In this document: positions 1 through 7,064 of the stretch, piece after piece | Layout of the letters: each line of letters begins with the position of its first letter | Position numbering within the stretch: the first letter of the stretch is position 1 | Assembly: GCA_024641365.1 (NCBI GenBank) | Contig: JAHEDF010000117.1 | Coordinates: forward strand, 1 to 9,839 | Length of the DNA: 9,839 nt | Direction of reading: 5' to 3' | Source of the DNA: Planctomycetota bacterium | GTDB lineage: Bacteria > Planctomycetota > UBA11346 | Notes under the pieces: model-generated | The model's input: only the letters and a program-made list of their open reading frames with translations | The model's database searches: none | What the model was told of the DNA's origin: nothing | Made by a program: the position numbers and the translations under genes

Positions 1-1
1 G

Positions 2-70
2 GTACACGTAACAGAATTAACCACCACCGAACGCGGACAAGGTGGTTTCGGTTCGACGGGTACGAAATAA
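2..70 (+). CDS. dut: dUTP diphosphatase (dUTPase), C-terminal end only
   Basis: Only the last 22 codons lie in the window; the gene begins upstream. The visible reading frame ends at TAA 68-70 and contains RGQGGFGSTG, the glycine-rich motif V of trimeric dUTPases. In this family that flexible C-terminal arm closes over the active site of a neighbouring subunit and its arginine contacts the nucleotide phosphates. The enzyme hydrolyses dUTP to dUMP and pyrophosphate, keeping uracil out of DNA and supplying dUMP for thymidylate synthesis. The stop lies 18 bases before the coaX start on the same strand, so the two genes are probably co-transcribed. The motif is diagnostic although the fragment is short; the other two frames do not give a recognisable protein. 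Confidence 0.88.
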   Translation, partial: VHVTELTTTERGQGGFGSTGTK

Positions 71-88
71 TTCGTTCGGAGTAACGGC

Positions 89-880
89 ATGAGGCTGCTC
101 GCTGACTGTGGTAATTCGACTATTAAATTAGCCCTCGCGCAAGACGGTGGGCTCTGGCAATTCGAACGTTTGGATCCCAAGCGCGAACGATTAGATGAGT
201 TTATTAAACCTTTTGATCGCACTATTACTGAAATAGCGGTAATGCCAGGCGCTAAAACCAATACGGCGTTGGTAGAATCATGGTGGTCACAGGTTGGCAA
301 CGAACGAAAAATTAGAATTGTAGGGGAGGAAAAGTTTCCCGTCCCAGATTTAGGGCAATATCCGAATTGCGGTGCCGATCGCGTGTTGGCTGGATTAGTT
401 GGTTGTGCGCAAGAACGGCGTTCTTTAGTCGTGATTGATGCTGGTACGGCTACGACCATCACGGCATGGGAATTTGATCGAAATCAAATAGACACCTTAG
501 CATCGGTGAAATTTCGCGGTGGATTAATTTTACCCGGAGCGCAGGCGTGTGCGATTGGCTTATCCGCGCAAGCACCAGCCTTACCGGTCGTTGATATTTT
601 AGGGCCGGATGCACATGCAACACAATATGACACGCATGGCGCGATTGGCGCAGCTATCGGTATCGGGTATGGTCCGATGGTCGCGGCTTGCATGCTAAAA
701 TTAGAACGCGAAACCGGCATTCACGACCACATAGCGACCGGTGGTAACTGCGGATTAATTATTAACTCATCAGTTTTACCGCGACTGAGCTATCGTCCAA
801 GCTTAGTACTCGAAGGCTTAGAATTATTATGCAAAGTAGTTGACCGTACGCACAAGCCATCGGGACGGATTCATGTCTAA
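89..880 (+). CDS. coaX: Type III pantothenate kinase
   Basis: The 263-residue product is the usual size for CoaX. This cytoplasmic ATP-dependent enzyme phosphorylates pantothenate, the first step of coenzyme A synthesis. Visible ASKHA-fold motifs, in order: the N-terminal phosphate-binding DCGNSTIK (residues 6-13), GADR (95-98, whose Asp is the expected catalytic base), DAGTATT (117-123, second phosphate loop), GGLILPG (144-150) and the C-terminal ATGGN (216-220). Family knowledge: type III enzymes need a monovalent cation and resist feedback inhibition by CoA. The ATG is preceded by GGAG (78-81) at 7 bases, which supports this start. It follows dut closely and probably shares its promoter. 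No truncation or missing key motif is seen. Confidence 0.95.
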   Translation: MRLLADCGNSTIKLALAQDGGLWQFERLDPKRERLDEFIKPFDRTITEIAVMPGAKTNTALVESWWSQVGNERKIRIVGEEKFPVPDLGQYPNCGADRVLAGLVGCAQERRSLVVIDAGTATTITAWEFDRNQIDTLASVKFRGGLILPGAQACAIGLSAQAPALPVVDILGPDAHATQYDTHGAIGAAIGIGYGPMVAACMLKLERETGIHDHIATGGNCGLIINSSVLPRLSYRPSLVLEGLELLCKVVDRTHKPSGRIHV

Positions 881-1108
881 TAATTGAGTAGTTGTTACCG
901 GTTATCAGCTACTAGATTGCGCATTGTTCTGTAAATAAACACCAATTCATGGGCAGAAATGATCACAATATGTGATAAAGTGTTGTGGTTTTTGTAATCA
1001 TAAAAAGCATTAGAAAGATCGTCCCAAATAAGTAGATTATTGTCCTAAATGCAATGATCAGCACCTGAGTACCACTTAATCGAATGTCATCATGGATTTA
1101 CTGTGATG

Positions 1109-1114
1109 TATAAT
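1109..1114 (+). promoter_or_regulatory. Candidate -10 box for the cytochrome/DUF1552 operon
   Basis: TATAAT at 1109-1114 matches the sigma-70 -10 consensus exactly and is preceded directly by TG. No good -35 hexamer is visible at 16-18 bases upstream. Initiation near 1121 would give a leader of about 75 bases, and the hairpin at 1134-1160 would then lie in the transcript. The call rests on one short motif. Confidence 0.4.
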
Positions 1115-1133
1115 TGGTAGCTCCAGAAGCACT

Positions 1134-1160
1134 TACCTCTGACAACGCTTGTCAGAGGTA
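1134..1160 (+). promoter_or_regulatory. Perfect 12-bp inverted repeat in presumed 5' leader
   Basis: TACCTCTGACAA (1134-1145) is followed by CGC and its exact reverse complement TTGTCAGAGGTA (1149-1160). It lies 36 bases before the GTG start of the cytochrome gene and downstream of the candidate -10 box. No T-run follows, so it is not a standard terminator. It could be an mRNA-stabilising or regulatory hairpin, or a DNA operator for a dimeric regulator; the sequence cannot distinguish these. Confidence 0.6.
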
Positions 1161-1195
1161 GAGAGCTGAAGCCACCACCACCTCGGAATTCGCCT

Positions 1196-3724
1196 GTGAT
1201 GATAGAACGCAATGCTACGGCAAAGACATTTTTTGTATGGACGGTCATTCCGACACTGCCTGGCTTTGCTTTAATCGGTGTTTTGTTGTTGTTTTGCGCT
1301 GAAATTGTCTCCTCTGAACAAGCACCTTTTAAAACGCCATCGCATATCACTAAACTTTTAGAGTCCTATTGTTTTAATTGTCATGATGGAGACCTCAAAA
1401 AGGGAGACATTCGCCTAGATAATCTCCACACCGTCGTTTTCGATAAACGCATTGAATTACTCAATAAAGTACAAGAGCAATTGTTTAGCGAAGAAATGCC
1501 ACCTAAGAAAAAGGATCAACCGTCATCTGCTGAACGAGATAGTTTATTAACCTGGGTCGCCAGCGAATTAAAAAAATATAACGCATCGAAATTAGAAGAT
1601 AAGCTGCGCTATTATAAATACGGTAACTATGTGAGCCATGAAAAACTTTTTAATGGTGAGATAAAAGACAAGCCCTTTTCGCCAGCGCGTCGTTGGCGAA
1701 TCAATGAAATGATTTATTATGAATTAATTAATGATGTTTTTCAGCTAAAAGACAGAAAGCGACTTGATTCATTTTACGGTATAGTGAAGCCGTTTAATTT
1801 ACCCACGGAATCAGGCGTTAAGTATTACGATACTGAGGTGGTGGAAGGCGGCGTATTTCTGACACTGCTAGCAAATGCAAAATGGGTAGTTGGGAAACAG
1901 TTACGAGCCGGATTGATAAAAAATGGTCAATATACATTCCCCGAGGGTTATGACGAAAACGCCAAGGGACAGGATCTCGGTAAAAGAAATAAATTATATC
2001 CAGACGAAGCGTGGACTATCGGCCAGACGGCCAAGGAGTTCGAACAAATTATTGCAACGAAAGGAATGCCATCGGCGGCTGATTTAGAAGCCGCAATAAA
2101 CTGTCAGTTTAATTTAGCACTTCAACGTTTGCCCACCAAAGCAGAGCTTACGCGTTATCTGCAATTTATGCAGGAAACGATAAAAATAGGCACCAATGCT
2201 AAAGCGCTAGAAAAAATGATGGTATCTGTACTGATGGAACCAGATTTTGTCTACCGCAGTGAATTTGGTGATGGTAAAACAGATGCATTTGGGCGCATGA
2301 CATTATCGCCGAGAGAAGCCAGCTACGCCATTGCCTATGCACTGACTGATAATGTTCCCGATCAACAATTAGTGCAGGCTGCCAACTCAGGGAAATTATC
2401 CACACCCGATGATTATAAACGTGAAGTCACGAGACTCTTGGCAGATGATAAAATAGCGAAACCACGGCTTTTACGTTTTTTCCAAGATTATTTTGGTTAC
2501 CTAGGTATTTATAATGTTTTTAAGGACGAAGAGCGTTTTGTCGGCGCCTATAATCCACATCGCGTTGTCGCCGCTGTTTATCATTATCGCGTTCCAGGAA
2601 AGGTATCACAAGAAGCCGATCTTTTAGTCAATTATATTTTAAAACAAGATAAAGACGTGCTCAAACAACTGTTAACGACGGATAAGTTTTTTGTGCACCA
2701 TACCGGCAATAACGAAGAAATGGCCAAGGCGTCAGAAAAAGCGTCAGAATTTGAACAGCGACAACGTGACGTGTATAAAACCTTGATTGGGAAAACGGGA
2801 AAAGAATTAAATCAAGCAATGAGCGAAGCGCGCGAAAAAGAAAAGGCCGCAAAGTCAGGCGTTAATGTCGATGGAAATAATTTAAATTGGTTTAAAAATA
2901 TGTTTGGCGAAGATGGTGCCTTTGGGCTTGATCGTAAAACGATGCCCAGATTTCCGGAGCACGTTCATCATTCAGTTAAAATGTATAATATTGATTATCG
3001 TACGTGGTCCTACGAGCCAAATCAGCCGATGAAAATTGACAATCGCATGGGCATATTAACGCATCCTGCTTGGTTGGTGTCATTTTCTAAAAACGCACAT
3101 ACGGATCCAGTTGTTCGCGGTAAATGGATTCGTGAAAAATTATTAGCAGGATTTGTTCCGGATGTCCCCATTACCGTTGACGCAAAAGTACCGGAAGATC
3201 CGCATCGCACCTTGCGGGAACGTTTTTCTGTGACGGAGAAAAAAGAGTGTTGGCACTGCCATCAGAAAATGAATCCTTTAGGCTATGCTTTTGAAAGCTA
3301 CGATGATTTTGGTCGTTTTAGAACAGATGAAGAAATCGAATATCCAGAAAATATTATTAAAAAAGAAAAAGTATTAGCGCGAACGATGTTTGGCACAGAA
3401 GGCTTTTTTGAAGTTTCTTATTACAAAACCAAACCAGTCGATCCACGTGGTGTTTTAGACGGTACCGGCGATAAATCATTAGATGGTGAGGTCACAAATG
3501 CTCAGGATTTAATCACACGTTTAGCGCATTCTGATCGGGTCCGGCAATCATTTATTCGTAATGTCTTTCGCTATTTTATGGGTCGCAACGAAATGCTCTC
3601 GGATTCGCAAACATTGATTGCCGCTGACAAAGCCTATGTGGAGAGTGGTGGTAGTTTCAATGCACTTGTGATCTCGTTATTAACCTCAGATTCATTTATC
3701 TATCGCAAAGACATTAAGGATTAA
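1196..3724 (+). CDS. Exported Planctomycete-type cytochrome c / DUF1592-DUF1588-DUF1585 protein
   Basis: An 842-residue exported protein. A hydrophobic segment at about residues 11-40 acts as signal peptide or anchor. Next comes a Planctomycete-type cytochrome c segment with YCFNCH (C59, C62, H63), a CxxCH haem-c site, followed by KKGDIRLD and EEMPP typical of this domain. A DUF1587-like segment (about 160-230), a DUF1592 segment (about 300-435; VSVLMEPDFVYRSEFGD, LSPREASYAIAYALTDN), DUF1588 (about 614-712) and DUF1585 (about 767-838) follow in the canonical order. DUF1588 carries a second CxxCH (C685, C688, H689) with MNPLGYAFESYDDFGRFR behind it. A Lys/Glu-rich stretch (about 505-555) looks like an insertion. 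The family is frequent in Planctomycetota and Verrucomicrobiota and has no established biochemical role; haem attachment is inferred. GTG 1196 and ATG 1199 are both possible starts with only a weak GGAA (1185-1188) upstream. The DUF1552 partner begins 3 bases after the stop. Confidence 0.9.
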   Translation: MMIERNATAKTFFVWTVIPTLPGFALIGVLLLFCAEIVSSEQAPFKTPSHITKLLESYCFNCHDGDLKKGDIRLDNLHTVVFDKRIELLNKVQEQLFSEEMPPKKKDQPSSAERDSLLTWVASELKKYNASKLEDKLRYYKYGNYVSHEKLFNGEIKDKPFSPARRWRINEMIYYELINDVFQLKDRKRLDSFYGIVKPFNLPTESGVKYYDTEVVEGGVFLTLLANAKWVVGKQLRAGLIKNGQYTFPEGYDENAKGQDLGKRNKLYPDEAWTIGQTAKEFEQIIATKGMPSAADLEAAINCQFNLALQRLPTKAELTRYLQFMQETIKIGTNAKALEKMMVSVLMEPDFVYRSEFGDGKTDAFGRMTLSPREASYAIAYALTDNVPDQQLVQAANSGKLSTPDDYKREVTRLLADDKIAKPRLLRFFQDYFGYLGIYNVFKDEERFVGAYNPHRVVAAVYHYRVPGKVSQEADLLVNYILKQDKDVLKQLLTTDKFFVHHTGNNEEMAKASEKASEFEQRQRDVYKTLIGKTGKELNQAMSEAREKEKAAKSGVNVDGNNLNWFKNMFGEDGAFGLDRKTMPRFPEHVHHSVKMYNIDYRTWSYEPNQPMKIDNRMGILTHPAWLVSFSKNAHTDPVVRGKWIREKLLAGFVPDVPITVDAKVPEDPHRTLRERFSVTEKKECWHCHQKMNPLGYAFESYDDFGRFRTDEEIEYPENIIKKEKVLARTMFGTEGFFEVSYYKTKPVDPRGVLDGTGDKSLDGEVTNAQDLITRLAHSDRVRQSFIRNVFRYFMGRNEMLSDSQTLIAADKAYVESGGSFNALVISLLTSDSFIYRKDIKD

Positions 3725-3727
3725 ATC

Positions 3728-5110
3728 ATGGCCACTAATCGCCGCTCTTTCCTAAAAAATACCACGGCTAGTTTAGTCGGACTGTCAGCACTTTCTAGTT
3801 TGTCACAGCTTAGTGCGGCGACTCCGGCTGCAAATAATAATGAAACGCCACGATTTATTTTTATTCGCAAAGGTAATGGACTTTTCCCGTCAGCATTAGT
3901 GCCACCATCTTTGAGTGAGGCGGATAAAAATCGAGAAAAGTCTATGGCCGCTTTTGAAGCCGATCTGAGTAAACATGAATTACCAGATTGGTTGATGCCG
4001 CTTAATGCCCATAAGAAACACATGACGTTGTTGCAAGGTTTGTCCGCCAAAATGTGCACCATGGGGCATTCAACTTATCAATCGCCATTGGCGGTTAGTC
4101 GTTCAGCAGAACGGCCTGCCACCATTACGCGTGCAACGGTCGATATCGAATTGGCACGCATGTTTACCTCACCTTTTGAGCACATTGAATTAACCTGTGC
4201 GAGAAACCAAAAAGGTGTGGTGTCAGGCATGTCTGCAATTGGCCCAAAACAACCAAACTATGCTTTTGCCTCACCAAGCGCGGCTTTTGAAAATCTATTT
4301 TCAGTCGCCTCGGGTAACAAAGAAATAATCATGGATCAAACACTCGATAATAGTTTGTACCAATTTATTTCGCAAAACCTCAAGCCAAAAGCGGAAAACC
4401 TCAATCATATAGAAGGGGAACAAAAAATTGGAAACTATGCGGATTCTGTCGATACATTAATAAAGCGTAATAAATTATTGCAGTCGATGTCAGCGCAGAT
4501 CAAAAAATATGCACCGACCCTCAATAAAAATGTTATGCAAGATCAATATACCACCGTTGAACAACAAGAAGCCTTTGTCGAAATCTTATTGGGCGCTTTG
4601 TATGCGGGATTAACCAATGTGGTGACCTTTACGATTGATGATTTAGGTACAAATTACTCGGGCTTATTTGATTTTGAGGTGATGTTGCACGATGTCGGTC
4701 ACGGCAAAGAAAATAAAGGCGTGTCGGCATTAGATCAGCGCACCAAAGTGCGTACGCAACACATGAAAATGGTCGAACGGATCGTGAACGGACTCAAGAA
4801 AATGCCCGAAGGTAAGGGTACCATGTTTGACAACACGATAATCATGTATTTACCAGAAAATGGCGAAACCCATCACAGCCAAGGAACTGAAGTGCCATTC
4901 GTGATTTTAGCGGGCGATAAAGTGAAATTGAGAAATATTGGCAGCCGTTATATCCGCCTGCCAAATTATGACGAACCAGGCCACAAAACGCTGGGAAACT
5001 TTTATACAACTTTACTAAATGCGTATGGTAATCCGATTAAACATTACGGTGACTTTGATGTTAGTTTGAAAATAGACCAAGCGGGGCCAATTAAACAATT
5101 GATGGCTTAG
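3728..5110 (+). CDS. Tat-exported DUF1552 family protein
   Basis: A 460-residue protein beginning with NRRSFLKN, a twin-arginine motif, then a hydrophobic stretch to about residue 30 (LSA-ATP); export in folded form by the Tat system is inferred. The body follows the DUF1552 layout: PRFIFIRKGNGLFPSALVP (41-59), MTLLQGLSAKMCTMGHSTY (99-117), a TVDIELARMF-like block (137-146), SPSAAFENLF (182-191) and a C-terminal HKTLGNFYTTLLNAYG (419-434). HDVGHG (321-326) and GETHHSQG (379-386) are candidate metal or active-site clusters. The first looks like a degenerate form of the HxxSHH motif associated with this family, which is my inference. The family has no proven activity but is commonly found beside DUF1592/DUF1588 cytochromes. 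AAGGA (3716-3720), 7 bases before the ATG and inside the preceding gene, suggests translational coupling. Confidence 0.85.
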   Translation: MATNRRSFLKNTTASLVGLSALSSLSQLSAATPAANNNETPRFIFIRKGNGLFPSALVPPSLSEADKNREKSMAAFEADLSKHELPDWLMPLNAHKKHMTLLQGLSAKMCTMGHSTYQSPLAVSRSAERPATITRATVDIELARMFTSPFEHIELTCARNQKGVVSGMSAIGPKQPNYAFASPSAAFENLFSVASGNKEIIMDQTLDNSLYQFISQNLKPKAENLNHIEGEQKIGNYADSVDTLIKRNKLLQSMSAQIKKYAPTLNKNVMQDQYTTVEQQEAFVEILLGALYAGLTNVVTFTIDDLGTNYSGLFDFEVMLHDVGHGKENKGVSALDQRTKVRTQHMKMVERIVNGLKKMPEGKGTMFDNTIIMYLPENGETHHSQGTEVPFVILAGDKVKLRNIGSRYIRLPNYDEPGHKTLGNFYTTLLNAYGNPIKHYGDFDVSLKIDQAGPIKQLMA

Positions 5111-5185
5111 CAGGTAGGTGCTTTCAGCCTCCTACTAGAGGCGAATTGGTTATTTCGTTAAAAACGATTTCAAAATAGCTACTAT

Positions 5186-5226
5186 TCACTTGACGACGAG
5201 TCTCGTCGTCAAGTGATCTGTTTTAT
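5186..5226. terminator. Perfect 15-bp inverted repeat between convergent operons, probable terminator
   Basis: TCACTTGACGACGAG (5186-5200) is followed by one T and its exact reverse complement (5202-5216). On the + strand TCTGTTTTAT follows, giving a moderate T-tract for the cytochrome/DUF1552 operon. On the minus strand the flank is less T-rich. Its position between the stops at 5110 (+) and 5245 (-) fits a terminator that may work in both directions. A small stem GCCTC/GAGGC (5127-5131, 5138-5142) lies just after the DUF1552 stop. Confidence 0.7.
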
Positions 5227-5244
5227 GTGCAAATAGCGTGCAAT

Positions 5245-5598
5245 TTAATGACTCAATGAATGGACCCATTTTATTTTACTGTCGTAGCTTAGTTGCCAAT
5301 AGCCAAATGGATAAAATAACGGTTTGGCAATGGCGCATGTGGCATTATCAGTCGGTTTTTCTTTGCCATGGTAACGAACAATATTAACGCCGTGTGATTC
5401 GTAGTTATTATAGACCGTATCTAAGAGGTAACAATCAATAACCACCATCTTTTTTAACTTTTGTATATCAACTTTTGAGAGTTCGAATTGTGCTTTATAA
5501 ATGCTCAACGATAAAAAAAGAGCAAGCGTAAGAACTAATAAAGTAATTACTAAAATAAGCAAACGGTATCTAAATAGAGCATCGATAAAGGAGTGCAT
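5245..5598 (-). CDS. Small single-pass membrane protein of unknown function
   Basis: I do not recognise a family. The preferred start is the ATG at 5598, because AAGGA lies 5 bases upstream of it. A longer frame from a TTG at 5619 adds seven residues but has no better signal. The 117-residue product has a short N-terminus with several Arg, one long hydrophobic segment at about residues 12-34 (LLILVITLLVLTLALFLSL) and a soluble tail of about 80 residues. A positively charged N-terminus followed by one membrane segment suggests an N-in anchor with the tail in the periplasm. The tail has two cysteines (C56, C88) that could form a disulphide there; this is inference. It lies 83 bases downstream of the DUF4139-like gene on the same strand and may be its operon partner. 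The very A/T-rich composition is notable. Confidence 0.6.
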   Translation of the reverse strand: MHSFIDALFRYRLLILVITLLVLTLALFLSLSIYKAQFELSKVDIQKLKKMVVIDCYLLDTVYNNYESHGVNIVRYHGKEKPTDNATCAIAKPLFYPFGYWQLSYDSKIKWVHSLSH

Positions 5599-5681
5599 AC
5601 AAGTCCTTATAATCCGCAATTAGTTTCCATATTTTACGTATGAAAACTTATAAATTTCTGGGAGTGTCTCCAAATCCTATG

Positions 5682-7064
5682 TCACGGTTTCGACTTAATG
5701 TCTGGTAATGGTAGCATTTCGGGTGGTTGTAGTGTGGGTTCTTTATTGGTGCCTACCGACACGGTAAATGGGCCTAAGTCGAGTGTTTCACCAGCAGCAA
5801 CCTGTGCCTGATGTCGGTGGGTCGTTTCATCACGACGTTCGCCGGCTAAATTATGAATGCTCCAGCGACCCGACGCATATACCAAATATTCAACCGACAC
5901 CGGAATTGTTTTGGTATTAACTAGGGTAAACGCAAAGCGATCATGCGTGATCCACCCATCTATACGACCATCATTATTAAAATGATGATTCGTTTCTATA
6001 TGCGAGAGATGCACTTGTTTAATGGAAATTACAGAATCAATGCCGAGATCTAATTCAACTTTTTGATCGGGTGGAACATAATCATGGTTCGTAGTCCCAC
6101 TATAACTCAGCGTTTTCGTTTTTGCATCCGTGACCTGGAAAATATGCCACTGCCCATCAGGTAACGGACCAATTGGTAATTCATGTGCGGTATCATTAAT
6201 AAAGCGATATAATTTCGTTGCCTCATTTTCCATGAAACCAACGCGATAGAGCACTTCTATTGGCAGTGGTTTTTTATTATTAATAGCTTGAAAGCGTGCG
6301 GTAGCGCGATGCGTTATAGTTTGCACACCAGACACAGTGAATATGTGATAATCGCCTAAGCGGGCAGATACGACTTCTGGCGCACCGTCTTTATCGGAAA
6401 ATTTAGCGGATAATTCCTCTGCAATCATCTTTTTGTCGACGACAATCGCTCTTTCAAATAAATTTCTGCCACGCCCTGATTTAAATTCAGTGCGGTTTAA
6501 TATTCTATTGCGCTCCTTTAATTGTCCGGTGGCTAAATCGCGAATTTGTTCGATTAAATTAATACTACCAACAACGAGGCGTACTTCTGTTCGTGGATAA
6601 TTTTCGCCAGAATTGTTCGTTACTGCAACCCACCCTTCAATATCTGCGTGGGTTTCATCAGGTGTTGCTCGTACGACATAATCGGCATTCCAACTTATGC
6701 CCGAGGTAAAATAACTAATTTCAAATGTTGCAGGGCCTTCTATGCGACTTTCAACTTCCCAAATTAATGTCGCTGGCGAATTTGGTGGGTAAATGATCCC
6801 GACGATGTCAGTGTCAGCAGCTTTATCGACCGCGCGCAGTTCCAATGACGTGGTATCAATTAATGTTCCAGCCCACTGATATTGAATACGGTTGAGACCT
6901 TTTTTCAAAATGAGCGAACGCGATTCTTGGACTAAGGTAAGATCAACCGCATTATAGATGGTCATGCGCACCACATCGCGATTTGGAACCGTCGTCAGAC
7001 CGACAGCAGCCTGAAGTGAGGTCAATGTGAATCCAATGAGTAGAAATAGTTGCAAAAGCCGCAC
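5682..7064 (-). CDS. Secreted DUF4139-like domain protein
   Basis: The preferred start is GTG at 7064: GGAG (7071-7074 on the minus strand) sits 6 bases upstream, and the resulting N-terminus MRLLQLFLLIGFTLTSLQA is a clean signal peptide with likely cleavage near residue 19-20. The open frame could extend to a TTG at 7082, without a ribosome binding site. The 460-residue product carries a DUF4139-type region: an N-terminal beta-rich part (YNAVDLTLVQESRSLILKKG, 37-56), then FEISYFTSGISWNADYVVR (114-132) and GWVAVTNNSGENYPRTEVRL (144-163), matching the family signature of an aromatic-rich strand followed by V-x-N-x-[ST]-G-E. Polar beta-strand-rich sequence continues to about residue 440, and the tail is proline-rich. 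The family's biochemical role is unknown; envelope or extracellular location is inferred from the signal peptide. The small membrane protein gene follows on the same strand. Confidence 0.78.
   Translation of the reverse strand: MRLLQLFLLIGFTLTSLQAAVGLTTVPNRDVVRMTIYNAVDLTLVQESRSLILKKGLNRIQYQWAGTLIDTTSLELRAVDKAADTDIVGIIYPPNSPATLIWEVESRIEGPATFEISYFTSGISWNADYVVRATPDETHADIEGWVAVTNNSGENYPRTEVRLVVGSINLIEQIRDLATGQLKERNRILNRTEFKSGRGRNLFERAIVVDKKMIAEELSAKFSDKDGAPEVVSARLGDYHIFTVSGVQTITHRATARFQAINNKKPLPIEVLYRVGFMENEATKLYRFINDTAHELPIGPLPDGQWHIFQVTDAKTKTLSYSGTTNHDYVPPDQKVELDLGIDSVISIKQVHLSHIETNHHFNNDGRIDGWITHDRFAFTLVNTKTIPVSVEYLVYASGRWSIHNLAGERRDETTHRHQAQVAAGETLDLGPFTVSVGTNKEPTLQPPEMLPLPDIKSKP

Larger units (their letters stand above)
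881..1195. other. Intergenic region between coaX and the cytochrome operon
   Basis: These 315 bases contain no credible gene on either strand. They hold several dyad symmetries. (1) An imperfect stem, AGTAGTTG (887-894) with CAGCTACT (906-913), has one G-U pair and lies just after the coaX stop; no T-run follows, so it is at best a weak terminator. (2) The palindrome ATCACA-ATA-TGTGAT (962-976) looks like an operator half-site pair, but I cannot name a regulator. (3) A consensus -10 box and a perfect 12-bp hairpin lie near the downstream gene and are annotated separately. The sequence is A/T-rich in the middle, consistent with a promoter region. Confidence 0.7.

Noticed and set aside
887..913. 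Rho-independent terminator after coaX
   Set aside because: The stem has a G-U pair and an 11-base loop, and no T-run follows; recorded only as a dyad in the intergenic entry.
1090..1350. Minus-strand 86-codon open frame over the hairpin and the cytochrome gene start
   Set aside because: It runs antisense to the signal peptide of a well-supported gene and across a perfect inverted repeat; no ribosome site or recognisable domain.
1196..3724. Di-haem cytochrome c peroxidase
   Set aside because: Two CxxCH sites exist but they lie about 620 residues apart and sit in Planctomycete-type cytochrome and DUF1588 segments, not in a peroxidase fold layout.
3728..5110. DUF1501 (sulfatase-like) partner instead of DUF1552
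   Set aside because: DUF1501 proteins are the other common cytochrome partner with a Tat signal, but the block order here (PRFIFIRKGNGLFP, TMGHSTY, SPSAAFENLF) follows DUF1552.
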